DNA of 13,965 bases from SIG603 sp964369215 (GCA_964369215.1 CAYJEZ010000064.1:1-13965); one strand, 5' to 3'; positions 1 to 8,087 are shown, numbered from the stretch's first letter. The notes: generated from the letters alone by a model not told the origin. Translations and numbers: made by a program.

Positions 1-675
1 AAAGTTTGGGATGGCACTATAGGGACAAGCGCTATTGTTAACTTAAAAAATGGCACTGACGTAGTGGGTACTATTTCGTTAAATGCTAACAACGAATGGA
101 AATACACTTTCAGTTCTCTTCCTAAATTCGATAGTACTGGTGCAATTATTACTTATTCTGTGGAAGAAGTTCCTATTCAAGGTTATACTCCTACATATTC
201 TGGTAACCAAGACATTGGTTTTACTATTACTAATAAAGAAGACATTGTTGCTCCCCCTCAAACTATTGATATCAACGTTTTGAAGGTATGGCCAGGTAAA
301 ACAGGAGATAGTGCTACTGTTATTTTGCTTGCTGATGGCAAAGAAACAACAAGAAAAACTATAGATAAATCAACTGATTGGTCTCATGTTTTTCCTGATA
401 TGCCAAAATATAATCCTAACACTGGTAATCTAATTACTTATACTTTAGTATCTGTATCTATAGATGGTTTCACCACTACTATAACAGGTGATTACTCAAA
501 CGGGTTTATCGTTACTAGCGTATCACCAACTACTCCAGATAACACTGAATCTGGTGATATTAATGTACCTACAACAGGCGACAGCACTCCTTATCTTGCG
601 TTAGGTATTATTTTAACAGTTTCTGTTATAGGGGTGATTATAGTTCTGATAATCAAGAAAAAAAACATTAAATAA
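1..675 (+). CDS. Sortase-anchored Cna-B repeat surface protein, 3' end (5' truncated by window)
   Basis: The frame is open from base 1 to a TAA at 673-675, giving 224 residues; the real start lies upstream. Two Cna-B type Ig-like repeats are visible, about residues 1-80 and 92-175. Each starts with a K-V-W strand and carries a Leu-rich mid segment and a YxVxE-type strand. A Thr/Pro/Asp-rich linker follows, then a sorting signal: VPTTG at residues 189-193, a hydrophobic span at about 198-217 and a short KKKNIK tail. This is a cell-wall-anchored adhesin or pilin-like stalk, with the repeats holding the distal part away from the cell. Repeat 1 has the isopeptide set (K1, E56, N78). Repeat 2 keeps K95 but has S151 and S173 at the Glu and Asn positions. 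A GTG at 64 is internal, because the K-V-W strand upstream of it belongs to repeat 1. Which sortase acts on it, and what the N-terminus binds, cannot be told from this window. Confidence 0.9.
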   Translation, partial: KVWDGTIGTSAIVNLKNGTDVVGTISLNANNEWKYTFSSLPKFDSTGAIITYSVEEVPIQGYTPTYSGNQDIGFTITNKEDIVAPPQTIDINVLKVWPGKTGDSATVILLADGKETTRKTIDKSTDWSHVFPDMPKYNPNTGNLITYTLVSVSIDGFTTTITGDYSNGFIVTSVSPTTPDNTESGDINVPTTGDSTPYLALGIILTVSVIGVIIVLIIKKKNIK

Positions 676-721
676 ATTAATGCATTAAAACCATAACATG
701 TAAGGGTTTATCTACATACTA

Positions 722-759
722 AAAGCTCCTAGTCAAACTAAATGTTGACTAGGAGCTTT
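722..759. terminator. Bidirectional intrinsic terminator between convergent genes
   Basis: The arms 722-736 and 745-759 form a perfect 15-bp stem with an 8-nt loop. The A-run at the left edge and T-run at the right give short U-tracts in both directions. It sits 47 bases after the Cna-B stop and 45 bases past the sulfatase stop, so it probably ends transcripts from both sides. Confidence 0.8.
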
Positions 760-803
760 CATTAACGAAAGTATGTTATAATTTTGTAGTATATAATTAT
801 TGA

Positions 804-2285
804 CTATAAACCCTTTGGTAAATCTTTATATATTTTTTCTATCTCTTTAATTCCATACTCTCTAGGTGTACCTTTTAATCGCTCAAGATAATTATTGTAT
901 ACGCCTTTTGAGTGCTCAGGACCGTTCTCTTTCATAACTGTCCACATAGGGTCAATATCATATTTTGATTTTTTCATCTGTGCATCTACCCAGTCGAGAA
1001 TAATCTTAGCACCCTTAGCACAAAGCTCAGGCGATTTATCTGCTATATTGTTCATTTGATGTGGGTCTTCTTTAATGTTAAACAGCATTTCTTGCGGGAA
1101 CAAATGCAAGCCACCATGAATTGTTCTTATGTAAACATAATCGTCAAACCTTGCACTTCTTTGGCATACATGACAACACTGTGTTAAAACTAAAGAATCT
1201 TTACCTTCGCCTTTACCCTCAAATAAAGCATTTTTAAAACTAACTCCATCAAATTCGTATCTACCGCCAAATGTCTCATTTCCAAAAATCTCTTTGACAG
1301 TAGGCAATAAATCTACATTGTCATATAAACCGCTAATTCTAATATCTTTTTTTGCACCGGGCCATTTGATAATAAATGGAATATGACAAGTAGGCTCGTC
1401 AGCCGTTCCATGTTCGCCATATATGCCAAGTTCTCCTATGTTCTCACCATGGTCAGATGTAATAATAATAGCTAAATCTTCATCGTATATTCCAAGCTCT
1501 TTTACTTTATCAATGACCATTTTCACGTTATCATCGGCATATTTTACGCCACAGTCATATTGGTCAATAAAATTCTTCATGTCTTCCATATTCTCAAGCT
1601 TACCAGGGTGACGAGGGTATTTAGGGTTTGTTGTATCGTTCCACATACTGATTTCATTAGCACCGTGTGGACCGACATGTAGTTTGTGTTTCTCAAACTC
1701 TTCTTCACTTATCCAGTCATCGCTTAAAGGTTGGTCTTTAAACGGATTTCCAAAACTCTCTGGAGCTCTATATGGAGTATGTGGGTCCCAATAATGTACG
1801 TGCATCATCCAGTTATCTTCTTTACCTTGTCTATCAAGCCAGTCTAATACTTTTGGTGTAACTTCTTCTGCAGATTCCATACCGCCCTTACCAACATTTA
1901 CGCACTCGTTAAGACCTGAGTTGAACCACCAAGCGGAGTGTCTCTCAGGAAAAGTCGAGAATGAAACTGTGTGCATCCCTGCTTTTTTGAATTGTGTGAA
2001 AAGTGAGTTGCTAGAATAATCATCGGTAAATCCTCTGCTAAAACCTTGCGGTCTTAAATCTGCTGCTGTGCCTCCATGGCCTACAACACCTGTTCTAATA
2101 CCATATTGCCCTGTAATTAATGATGCTCTTGACGGTAAGCATGGCGCATTAGGGCAATAGTAGTTATCAAACACTACCCCCTCTTTTGCTATTTCGTCAA
2201 TAGTTGGGCTTGTCTCTCTCTTATAGCCATAACACCCAAGGTGGTCAGCTCTAAGTGTGTCGATGTCAAAAATTATTGTTCTCAT
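804..2285 (-). CDS. Cytosolic Cys-type sulfatase (alkaline phosphatase superfamily, S1-like)
   Basis: This encodes a 493-residue formylglycine-dependent sulfatase that hydrolyses sulfate esters (or sulfamates) of small molecules or sugars. Visible motifs in order are metal-binding Asp residues in FDIDTLRADHLG (D7, D9), the C-x-P-x-R signature as CLPSR (C49, R53), DHGE at 278-281, and H301 and K307 near FIIKWPG. Cys49 would need oxidation to formylglycine; in anaerobes this is done by a radical-SAM maturase (anSME), which is not in this window. There is no signal peptide, so it should act in the cytosol on imported substrate. The start is the ATG at 2285, since a GAGGAG lies 9 nt upstream; a TTG at 2294 abuts that site with no spacing. 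It follows tatD by 70 bases on the same strand with no terminator between, so it may be co-transcribed. The family is secure; the substrate is unknown. Confidence 0.88.
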   Translation of the reverse strand: MRTIIFDIDTLRADHLGCYGYKRETSPTIDEIAKEGVVFDNYYCPNAPCLPSRASLITGQYGIRTGVVGHGGTAADLRPQGFSRGFTDDYSSNSLFTQFKKAGMHTVSFSTFPERHSAWWFNSGLNECVNVGKGGMESAEEVTPKVLDWLDRQGKEDNWMMHVHYWDPHTPYRAPESFGNPFKDQPLSDDWISEEEFEKHKLHVGPHGANEISMWNDTTNPKYPRHPGKLENMEDMKNFIDQYDCGVKYADDNVKMVIDKVKELGIYDEDLAIIITSDHGENIGELGIYGEHGTADEPTCHIPFIIKWPGAKKDIRISGLYDNVDLLPTVKEIFGNETFGGRYEFDGVSFKNALFEGKGEGKDSLVLTQCCHVCQRSARFDDYVYIRTIHGGLHLFPQEMLFNIKEDPHQMNNIADKSPELCAKGAKIILDWVDAQMKKSKYDIDPMWTVMKENGPEHSKGVYNNYLERLKGTPREYGIKEIEKIYKDLPKGL

Positions 2286-2294
2286 TTTATACAA

Positions 2295-2300
2295 CTCCTC
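2295..2300 (-). promoter_or_regulatory. Ribosome binding site that fixes the sulfatase start
   Basis: GAGGAG on the minus strand lies 9 nt before the ATG at 2285. The alternative in-frame TTG at 2294 directly touches this site and is therefore unlikely to be used. Confidence 0.75.
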
Positions 2301-2355
2301 TATTTATTATTTTGAATGTACAATATGAATAAAAAAATATTAATCTTATACCGAG

Positions 2356-3120
2356 TTATACCCCAAATAGGTCTTTTACATTATTTCTTGTAACAAAAAG
2401 CACTTCTTCTGTGCTAATTCCTTTAATCTCAGCTATTTTTTCTGCTATGTAAAGTATTAGCGAAGAGTCGTTTCTCTTTCCTCTAAAAGGAACTGGCGCA
2501 AGGTAAGGGCAGTCTGTCTCTAAAAGAATTCTCTCTAGTGGAATATTTTTTACAACATCTGGGCAGTGCTTTGCGTTGTTAAAAGTTACTACTCCTCCTA
2601 TGCCAATGTACATACCTATTTTAACCATATCTCTCGCCATTTCTACCGAGCCCGAGAAACAGTGCAAAACTCCACTTGGCCTATGCTCTTTTAATATCTC
2701 TGTTATGTCGCCGTGTGCGTCTCTGTCGTGAACAACTACAGGCAAATTAAGCTTTTTAGCCAAGTGTAAATGATTTACAAAAACTTCTTTTTGCTTATCT
2801 TTTGGGCACATGTCTGCGTAGTAATAGTCAAGGCCTATCTCCCCTATTCCAACTACATTCATGTTATCTTTTGCATTTTCATAAATAAAATCTAAGTAAT
2901 CTTCTGGCAAGTTGGCTGCGCATTCTGGGTGAATTCCAAGCGAGGTGTAAACATATGGGTATTTTTCTGCAAGCTCTAAATTAGGCTTCATACTCTCATA
3001 GCTTGAAGAGCAGTTTATTATGCCTACAACGCCTTTATCTGGCAAAATTTTGCTTAAAAACTCTTCTCTGTCCTCGTCAAATCTGCTGTCGTCATAGTGT
3101 GCGTGTGAGTCAAATATCAT
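2356..3120 (-). CDS. tatD: TatD family metal-dependent hydrolase (YabD-like DNase)
   Basis: This is a 254-residue TIM-barrel amidohydrolase of the TatD family, whose characterised members are metal-dependent 3'-5' exonucleases/DNases. All family metal ligands are in place: HxH (H6, H8), E94 in GEIGLDYYY, H131 in VVVHDRDAH, H153 in LHCFSG, and D203 in LETDCPYLAP followed by the RGKRN loop. The length is normal for the family. The ATG start overlaps the metG stop by four bases (ATGA), which indicates translational coupling. A metG-tatD pair is common in Firmicutes (metS-yabD in Bacillus subtilis). The physiological role of these copies is not well settled, so DNase activity is a family-level assignment. 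Confidence 0.93.
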   Translation of the reverse strand: MIFDSHAHYDDSRFDEDREEFLSKILPDKGVVGIINCSSSYESMKPNLELAEKYPYVYTSLGIHPECAANLPEDYLDFIYENAKDNMNVVGIGEIGLDYYYADMCPKDKQKEVFVNHLHLAKKLNLPVVVHDRDAHGDITEILKEHRPSGVLHCFSGSVEMARDMVKIGMYIGIGGVVTFNNAKHCPDVVKNIPLERILLETDCPYLAPVPFRGKRNDSSLILYIAEKIAEIKGISTEEVLFVTRNNVKDLFGV

Positions 3121-5054
3121 CCTATTATCGCTCCCACTGGGTGCTCATCTGCTAAAAGCACCTTAATATTGCCATCTTTATCCTCAGAAGAAAGTATCAT
3201 ACCGTTGCTTTCTACCCCACAAAGCTTAACAGCCTTTAAGTTAGAAACAAACAAGATATTTTTGCCAATTAAGTCCTCTGGTTTATACCATAAAGCAATG
3301 CCAGAAACTATCGTTCTTGTAGCTTTTCCGTCATCAATTAAGAATTTTAACAGCTTTTTAGACTTTTTAATTGTCTCGCACTCAAGCACTTTTCCAACCT
3401 TAATTCTAGACTTAAAGAATTGCTCAATACCAATTTCCTCTATTGGCTCTTCTTCTGCCTCTTCGGCTGTTTCAGGCTCTTCGTACTTTTTCATATGCTC
3501 TGCAATTTTCTCGTTCATCTCTTTAGGGTCAATTCTTGCAAATAAAATCTCTGGTTTGTCTGTTACTTTTGTGTCGTTTGCAAATAAGCCAAACTCGCCT
3601 AAAGTATCAAATGCTCTTTGAGGAGCGTTAATTTGCTTTAGGATTTTCTCTGAGGTCTCTGGTAAGAATGAGCTTAGTAAAGTAGTACCAATGTAAATGC
3701 CCTCAATTAAGTTGTATAAAACTGTTTGAAGTCTTGGCAGTTTTTCTTCATCTTTAGCCAAAGCCCAAGGCATTGTCTCGTCAATATATTTATTGCAGCG
3801 TTTAAAAATTGTAAACACTTCTGATATAGCATCTGCTATTCTTAGCTCGTCCATTTTAGCCACAACTTTATCTTTAACAGCTGTTATTGTAGCTTTTAGC
3901 TCTGCGTCTATCTCTTCTTCTATACCACTGTTTGTAACAACGCCGTCAAAGTATTTGTTGCACATAGAAACCGTTCTGTTAACAAGGTTTCCTAAAGTAT
4001 TTGCAAGCTCAGAGTTTGTTCTCTCTGTCATTAAGTCCCATGTAATAGTACCGTCGTTATCAAAAGGCATTTCATGAAGAACAAAATAACGTGTAGCGTC
4101 CACACTGTAAAGCTCTGACAAATCATCGGCATAAATAACGTTGCCTTTAGATTTACTCATTTTACCGCCGTCTTGTAACAGCCAAGGGTGACCAAAAATT
4201 GTTTTAGGCAGTGGTAAGTCTAAAGCCATTAAGAATATTGGCCAGTAAAGTGTGTGAAACCTAATAATATCTTTGCCAATTAGGTGTAAATCTGCAGGCC
4301 AAAGCTGAGAAAATTGCTCTGTGCTGTTTCCCTCGCAGTCGTAGCCTATGCCTGTAATATAGTTTGTAAGCGCATCTAGCCATACATAAGTAACATGTTT
4401 TGGGTCAAAGCTTAGAGGAATACCCCAGCTAAAAGTAGTTCTAGAAACGCATAGGTCTTGAAGTCCAGGAAGTAAGAAGTTATTCATCATCTCATTTTTG
4501 CGAGAAACTGGCTGAATAAAGTTTGGGTTGTTATTGATATGCTCAATAAGCCTGTCTGCGTATTTGCTCATTTTAAAGAAATACGCCTCTTCTTTAGCAG
4601 GTTTAACTTCTCTTTGGCAGTCTGGGCATTTGCCCTCTACAAGTTGGCTCTCTGTAAAAAACGACTCGCAAGGTGTGCAGTATAAGCCCTCATAGTGGCC
4701 TTTGTAAATATCGCCTTGCTCATATAATTTTTTAAATATTTTTTGCACTTGCTCTTTATGCTCTATGTCAGTAGTTCTAATAAATTTATCGTAAGAAGTA
4801 TTTACGCAATCGAAGTTATCTTTAATAATAGTAGCAATCTCGTCTACATAAGCTTGAGGCTCTACACCTTTAGCCTTAGCTTTTTCTTCATTTTTTTGTC
4901 CGTGCTCGTCAGTACCTGTTTGAAAAAACACATTATAGCCTTGTTGGCGCTTAAACCTAGCAATGCTGTCTGCTAAAATTATCTCATAAGTGTTTCCAAT
5001 ATGAGGTTTACCGCTTGTGTAAGCTATTGCGGTAGTTATATAGTAATTATTCAA
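3117..5054 (-). CDS. metG: Methionyl-tRNA synthetase with C-terminal tRNA-binding domain
   Basis: This 645-residue class I synthetase charges tRNA-Met, including the initiator, in the cytosol. The HIGH box is PHIGN (H18-N21). The connective-peptide zinc site has C126, C129, C143 and C146. KMSKS is at 298-302. A Glu-rich linker at about 518-541 leads to a C-terminal Trbp111/EMAP-II-type OB-fold (about 542-645, with the NLKAVKLCGVESNGMIL signature) that dimerises and binds tRNA. The start is a TTG. An in-frame TGA lies three codons upstream, and no Met codon occurs between the TTG and well past the HIGH box. GAAGGA at 5065-5070 lies 10 nt before the TTG. The gene follows a 31-codon ORF by 25 bases and overlaps tatD by 4 bases. 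No T-box leader precedes it. Confidence 0.97.
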   Translation of the reverse strand: MNNYYITTAIAYTSGKPHIGNTYEIILADSIARFKRQQGYNVFFQTGTDEHGQKNEEKAKAKGVEPQAYVDEIATIIKDNFDCVNTSYDKFIRTTDIEHKEQVQKIFKKLYEQGDIYKGHYEGLYCTPCESFFTESQLVEGKCPDCQREVKPAKEEAYFFKMSKYADRLIEHINNNPNFIQPVSRKNEMMNNFLLPGLQDLCVSRTTFSWGIPLSFDPKHVTYVWLDALTNYITGIGYDCEGNSTEQFSQLWPADLHLIGKDIIRFHTLYWPIFLMALDLPLPKTIFGHPWLLQDGGKMSKSKGNVIYADDLSELYSVDATRYFVLHEMPFDNDGTITWDLMTERTNSELANTLGNLVNRTVSMCNKYFDGVVTNSGIEEEIDAELKATITAVKDKVVAKMDELRIADAISEVFTIFKRCNKYIDETMPWALAKDEEKLPRLQTVLYNLIEGIYIGTTLLSSFLPETSEKILKQINAPQRAFDTLGEFGLFANDTKVTDKPEILFARIDPKEMNEKIAEHMKKYEEPETAEEAEEEPIEEIGIEQFFKSRIKVGKVLECETIKKSKKLLKFLIDDGKATRTIVSGIALWYKPEDLIGKNILFVSNLKAVKLCGVESNGMILSSEDKDGNIKVLLADEHPVGAIIG

Positions 5055-5064
5055 ATTAAATCAT

Positions 5065-5070
5065 TCCTTC
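5065..5070 (-). promoter_or_regulatory. Ribosome binding site for the TTG-initiated metG
   Basis: GAAGGA on the minus strand is 10 nt before the TTG at 5054. The nearby ATG at 5064 is out of frame and runs into a stop after two codons. Confidence 0.7.
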
Positions 5071-5079
5071 AATTTTTAT

Positions 5080-5175
5080 TTAGAAAAACAATGCTGATAA
5101 AGCAGTTAAAATCATTAAACCTGCCATAACACATGCCACAATTCTTATCATCAATTTGCGTTTTTTATCATTCAT
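5080..5175 (-). CDS. 31-residue single-pass membrane miniprotein, first gene of the metG operon
   Basis: An ATG at 5175 opens a 31-codon frame ending in TAA at 5080-5082. The product begins with a basic stretch (MNDKKRKLMIR) followed by about 20 hydrophobic residues (12-31) rich in Met, Leu and Ala, a classic N-in single membrane span. The ORF begins about 27 nt after the expected transcription start of a strong promoter (5209-5237) and ends 25 bases before metG. It is therefore placed as the first gene of a metG-tatD transcript. An AAAGG lies 12 nt upstream, slightly far for a ribosome site. Size, topology and the spacing of Met residues recall the Prli42-type stressosome-anchoring miniproteins of Firmicutes. 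That resemblance is from memory, so I do not assign the name. It could also be a leader ORF that couples translation to metG. Confidence 0.6.
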   Translation of the reverse strand: MNDKKRKLMIRIVACVMAGLMILTALSALFF

Positions 5176-5208
5176 ATCATATCACAACCTTTAAATAAGT
5201 TAACTCAC

Positions 5209-5237
5209 ATTATAGCATTTATACCTGTTTTTGTAAA
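5209..5237 (-). promoter_or_regulatory. Sigma-A type promoter of the miniprotein-metG-tatD operon
   Basis: On the minus strand there is a -35 TTTACA (5232-5237), a 17-nt spacer and a perfect -10 TATAAT (5209-5214). Transcription would start near 5202, leaving only about 27 nt before the miniprotein start. That leaves no room for a T-box or other long leader. Confidence 0.8.
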
Positions 5238-5304
5238 TAATTTTTTCGATAAGTTACTAATTTTATTTTGTTTATTACTTTTTAATTAAAAGTTTAATAT
5301 TTAA

Positions 5305-5333
5305 TTGAATAAATAATTTTATTATGATATAAT
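5305..5333 (+). promoter_or_regulatory. Sigma-A type promoter of the alpha/beta hydrolase gene
   Basis: TTGAAT (5305-5310), a 17-nt spacer and a perfect TATAAT (5328-5333) lie 34 bases before the hydrolase start. The promoter is divergent to the metG operon promoter, with about 67 bases of very AT-rich DNA between them. Confidence 0.8.
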
Positions 5334-5367
5334 GTTTTAATGAACTTACAAAAAAGGGGGTTGTTTA

Positions 5368-6183
5368 TTGTTTAATAAAGCAAAGAGCAATGTTGTTAAA
5401 ATTGGAAATACCGACATGGACTATGTGAGCATTGGAAAAGGCAAAAAAACCTTAGTTGTAATCCCCGGTTTAGGAGATTCTTTAAAAACAGTAAAAGGAA
5501 CTTCTTTTTTACTTTGGTTAAAATTTTTTGTGTTTGTTAAAGATTATAGAATACTGATTTTTAGCAGAAAAAATCATATAGAAGAAGGATATTCAATAAA
5601 AGACATGGCTGCTGACCAAGCTAAAGTTATGAAAACTTTAGGCATAAACAAAGCATATTTAATGGGAATTTCACAAGGTGGTATGATTTCTCAACAATTG
5701 ACACTAGACTACCCTGAACTAGTTGAAAAGCTTGTGTTATGCATAACTTTATGCAAACCTAATGAAGTAATGATACCTGTAATAACTAATTGGATAAGGC
5801 TAGCAAAAAATAATGACTATAAAAGTCTGTTTATTGACATAGCAGAAAAAACCTATAAAGTAAGACATGTTAAGTCTTATAAGCCTTTTTACCCAATATT
5901 TGCATTGTTGGGTAAGCCAGAAAACTTAGAGCGCTTTACTATTCAAGCAAAAGCATGCCTAAAACACAACACTTACGATGAATTGTACAAAATAAAGTGT
6001 CCTACGCTTGTAATAGGCGGAGGTAGCGACAAAATTGTTGGTGGCAATTCTTCAACAGAAATTGCTAGTAGAATACCTAACAGCAAGCTTAAAGTTTATG
6101 AAAGCTACGGACACGGAGCTAATGAAGAAGTTATAGACTTTTACCCCTACATATTAAGGTTTCTAAATAGTAGTGAAAATTAA
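5368..6183 (+). CDS. Alpha/beta-fold hydrolase
   Basis: This is a 271-residue cytosolic serine hydrolase of the alpha/beta superfamily. The oxyanion-side loop is IPGLGDS (32-38), the nucleophile elbow is GISQGG with S102, and the acid is D221 in GGGSDKIV. The histidine is H249 in YGHGANEE. A cap region (about 130-200) separates the two core halves. There is no signal peptide. The catalytic triad suggests an esterase, lipase or peptidase-like activity; nothing in the sequence fixes the substrate. The start is a TTG at 5368, preceded by AGGGGG (5355-5360) with a 7-nt spacer. An earlier TTG at 5361 is in another frame. It is a single-gene transcript with its own promoter and a terminator at 6212-6241, and has no obvious functional partner among its neighbours. 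Confidence 0.88.
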   Translation: MFNKAKSNVVKIGNTDMDYVSIGKGKKTLVVIPGLGDSLKTVKGTSFLLWLKFFVFVKDYRILIFSRKNHIEEGYSIKDMAADQAKVMKTLGINKAYLMGISQGGMISQQLTLDYPELVEKLVLCITLCKPNEVMIPVITNWIRLAKNNDYKSLFIDIAEKTYKVRHVKSYKPFYPIFALLGKPENLERFTIQAKACLKHNTYDELYKIKCPTLVIGGGSDKIVGGNSSTEIASRIPNSKLKVYESYGHGANEEVIDFYPYILRFLNSSEN

Positions 6184-6211
6184 ACAAAAAAATACAAAAA
6201 TAAAAAACAAC

Positions 6212-6241
6212 GGCTGTGACGAAAGTAAATTCGTCACAGCC
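6212..6241. terminator. Bidirectional intrinsic terminator between hydrolase and btuD
   Basis: A perfect 12-bp stem (6212-6223 with 6230-6241) has a 6-nt loop. On the minus strand it is followed by a long T-rich tract (complement of the A-runs at 6183-6210), making a strong end for the cobalamin operon. On the plus strand a shorter tract, TTTTA, follows for the hydrolase transcript. Confidence 0.85.
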
Positions 6242-6274
6242 CCAGTTTTATTAGCAAACTTATATTATAGTTAT

Positions 6275-7030
6275 TTATAACTCTTTCCATTTTCCTAAGT
6301 TTGTTAACATGTAGTCTTTTACGTCAAGCCCATAGGCTTCATTTAATTTACCACTATTAACTATTTCGTTAATACTTCCATAAGAAAGCACTTCACCCTC
6401 ATTTAGTAAAAGTAATTTTTTAGATAGTTTAAAAGCTAAGTTTATATCATGCAAAACACCAATTACTTGCTTGTTGTTTTTTTCTGCCCAATCAAGAATA
6501 AAGTCTGTAAGCTCTACTTGATAACTTAAATCTAAGTGATTTGTAGGTTCATCTAGCAAAATAATATCTGGTTCTTGACAAATTATCTTCGCTAAAAACA
6601 CCCTTTGCAGTTGCCCTCCTGACAAACAATCAACGCTCTTATTTTCTATTCCGGCTAGCCCAACTGTATTAATAGCCTCACAAGCCTTTTCTTTGTCACT
6701 CTTGCTTACTATAGAAAACATACCTTGTGCATGTGCAAACCGTCCCATTAATACCGTGTCTAATACTGAGTAGTTAAAGCTCACCATGCTCATTTGGCTA
6801 AGCATCGCTACTTTTTTTGCTAGAGTTTTTCCTTTTAGTTTAGTTAGCGACACTCCGTTAATATCAATTTGCCCATCATACTTTAGTACTCCTGCTAAAC
6901 ATCTTAACAAAGTAGTTTTTCCGCAGCCGTTAGGACCTATGATAGACACATTTTCATCAAAGCTTAAACTAATATTTTTAAGAACATGCTCTTTAGCATA
7001 TCCTGCATAAAGATTTTTTATTTCTATCAT
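6275..7030 (-). CDS. btuD: Cobalamin-type ABC importer, ATP-binding protein (BtuD/FecE family)
   Basis: This 251-residue ATPase powers uptake through the membrane permease encoded just upstream. Walker A is GPNGCGKTT (32-40), the Q-loop Gln is Q79, the signature is LSGGQLQR (136-143), and Walker B is IILLDEPT with D160 and E161. The switch histidine is H194 in VLHD. Length and motif spacing match the vitamin B12/siderophore group. The start codon overlaps the permease stop by one base (TGATG), so translation is probably coupled. As the last gene of the unit it is followed by the terminator at 6212-6241. Sequence alone would equally fit an iron-siderophore or haem transporter. The cobalamin riboswitch that leads this operon is the reason for preferring B12. 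Confidence 0.9.
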   Translation of the reverse strand: MIEIKNLYAGYAKEHVLKNISLSFDENVSIIGPNGCGKTTLLRCLAGVLKYDGQIDINGVSLTKLKGKTLAKKVAMLSQMSMVSFNYSVLDTVLMGRFAHAQGMFSIVSKSDKEKACEAINTVGLAGIENKSVDCLSGGQLQRVFLAKIICQEPDIILLDEPTNHLDLSYQVELTDFILDWAEKNNKQVIGVLHDINLAFKLSKKLLLLNEGEVLSYGSINEIVNSGKLNEAYGLDVKDYMLTNLGKWKEL

Positions 7031-8049
7031 CAGCTTTTATTCCTTTTACTAAAGTAAAGATAAATGAAAAATGGTGCACCGAAAAGGCTAGTAATCGCCC
7101 CTACTGGCAACTCTATAGGTGAAACTAAAACTCTTGCTAACAAGTCACATATTAGCATAAAAATTCCACCCATTAATGCACAAGTAGGTATTAAATACCT
7201 ATGAGATGAGCCAAACATTTTTCTTGCAGCATGAGGCGTAAACAAATCAATAAAACCTATTACACCCACCATTGCTACTACAACCCCTGCTAAAATTGAT
7301 GACAAACTTACTAGAACTACCTTCATTTTTTTTGCATTAACTCCCGACACAGTAGCTTGTTCATCACCTAGTGTCATAACATCCATTTGTCGTGCTAAAA
7401 TAATAGCTACTGCTATGCCTAACAAAACTATAGGAAAAAGCACAGTAGGGTAATCGCTACCTTTAGCCGCAAAGCTTCCCATTTGCCAAAAAACTAATTG
7501 CTTAAGTTCTTCTTTTGAAATGGCAATTATCATAGTTATTACAGAATTAGCAAAGAGTGAAAGTGCCATACCAGTAAGAATAACTGAGTTGTTTTGCAGG
7601 TGTGGGTCCACTTTAACCGCTATGCCTAGAGCAAGAAACACAGTAAGCAATCCACCAATAAGACCAAATGTAGGCAAAGTAAATATACCTAAAAAAGAAA
7701 CTCCTAAAAATATAGCTGTAGATGCGCCAAGTGCCGCACCTGACGATATTCCTAAAGTATAAGAAGACGCAAGCGGATTTCTTAATATTGACTGCATAAT
7801 AGCACCACTAACAGAAAGCCCTGCTCCACTAATAAAGGCAAGCATAACCCTAGGAATTCTAATATCCCACAATATCGCATAATTTATATCATTCACCTCA
7901 GGCATAAGTGGACTATTTCCAGTAAAATGATAAATAACAATATTTAAGCACTCTACCGGAGAAATAAACGCTGAACCAATTCCAACCGACAAAACCATTG
8001 CAAAAATACTTGCAAGTATCAGTAATAAAATGCCTTTATAGTTTTTCAT
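7030..8049 (-). CDS. btuC: Cobalamin-type ABC importer, permease (BtuC/FecCD family)
   Basis: This 339-residue polytopic membrane protein has about ten hydrophobic segments and forms, as a homodimer, the translocation channel. Family hallmarks are DIRIPR at about 62-67, then the SGAIMQSILRNPLA segment with the LGISSGAALGA loop. Near the C-terminus is the coupling-helix region GVIGFIDLFTPHAAR, followed by a SSHRYLIP motif. Its ATG is preceded by GAAGGG 9 nt upstream. It lies 38 bases after btuF and overlaps btuD by one base. Cobalamin as substrate rests on the riboswitch; from the permease sequence alone, siderophore transport would also be possible. Confidence 0.92.
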   Translation of the reverse strand: MKNYKGILLLILASIFAMVLSVGIGSAFISPVECLNIVIYHFTGNSPLMPEVNDINYAILWDIRIPRVMLAFISGAGLSVSGAIMQSILRNPLASSYTLGISSGAALGASTAIFLGVSFLGIFTLPTFGLIGGLLTVFLALGIAVKVDPHLQNNSVILTGMALSLFANSVITMIIAISKEELKQLVFWQMGSFAAKGSDYPTVLFPIVLLGIAVAIILARQMDVMTLGDEQATVSGVNAKKMKVVLVSLSSILAGVVVAMVGVIGFIDLFTPHAARKMFGSSHRYLIPTCALMGGIFMLICDLLARVLVSPIELPVGAITSLFGAPFFIYLYFSKRNKS

Positions 8050-8087
8050 TACACTCTGCCCTTCTTTTGTGCGCTATGCATATTCAA

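Noticed and set aside
64..675. GTG at 64 as the start of a 203-residue protein
   Set aside because: The frame is open to base 1, and the upstream codons encode the K-V-W first strand of a Cna-B repeat, so the gene is truncated by the window edge.
3169..3621. 150-codon plus-strand ORF inside metG
   Set aside because: It is antisense to a region coding the conserved MetG C-terminus, has no ribosome site, and shows Ser-rich composition typical of a shadow frame. The same reasoning removes plus-strand frames such as 8764-9138, 10254-10625 and 10632-10997.
5176..5237. A T-box leader for metG
   Set aside because: Only about 27 nt separate the predicted transcript start from the miniprotein ORF. 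No T-box sequence or terminator is present.
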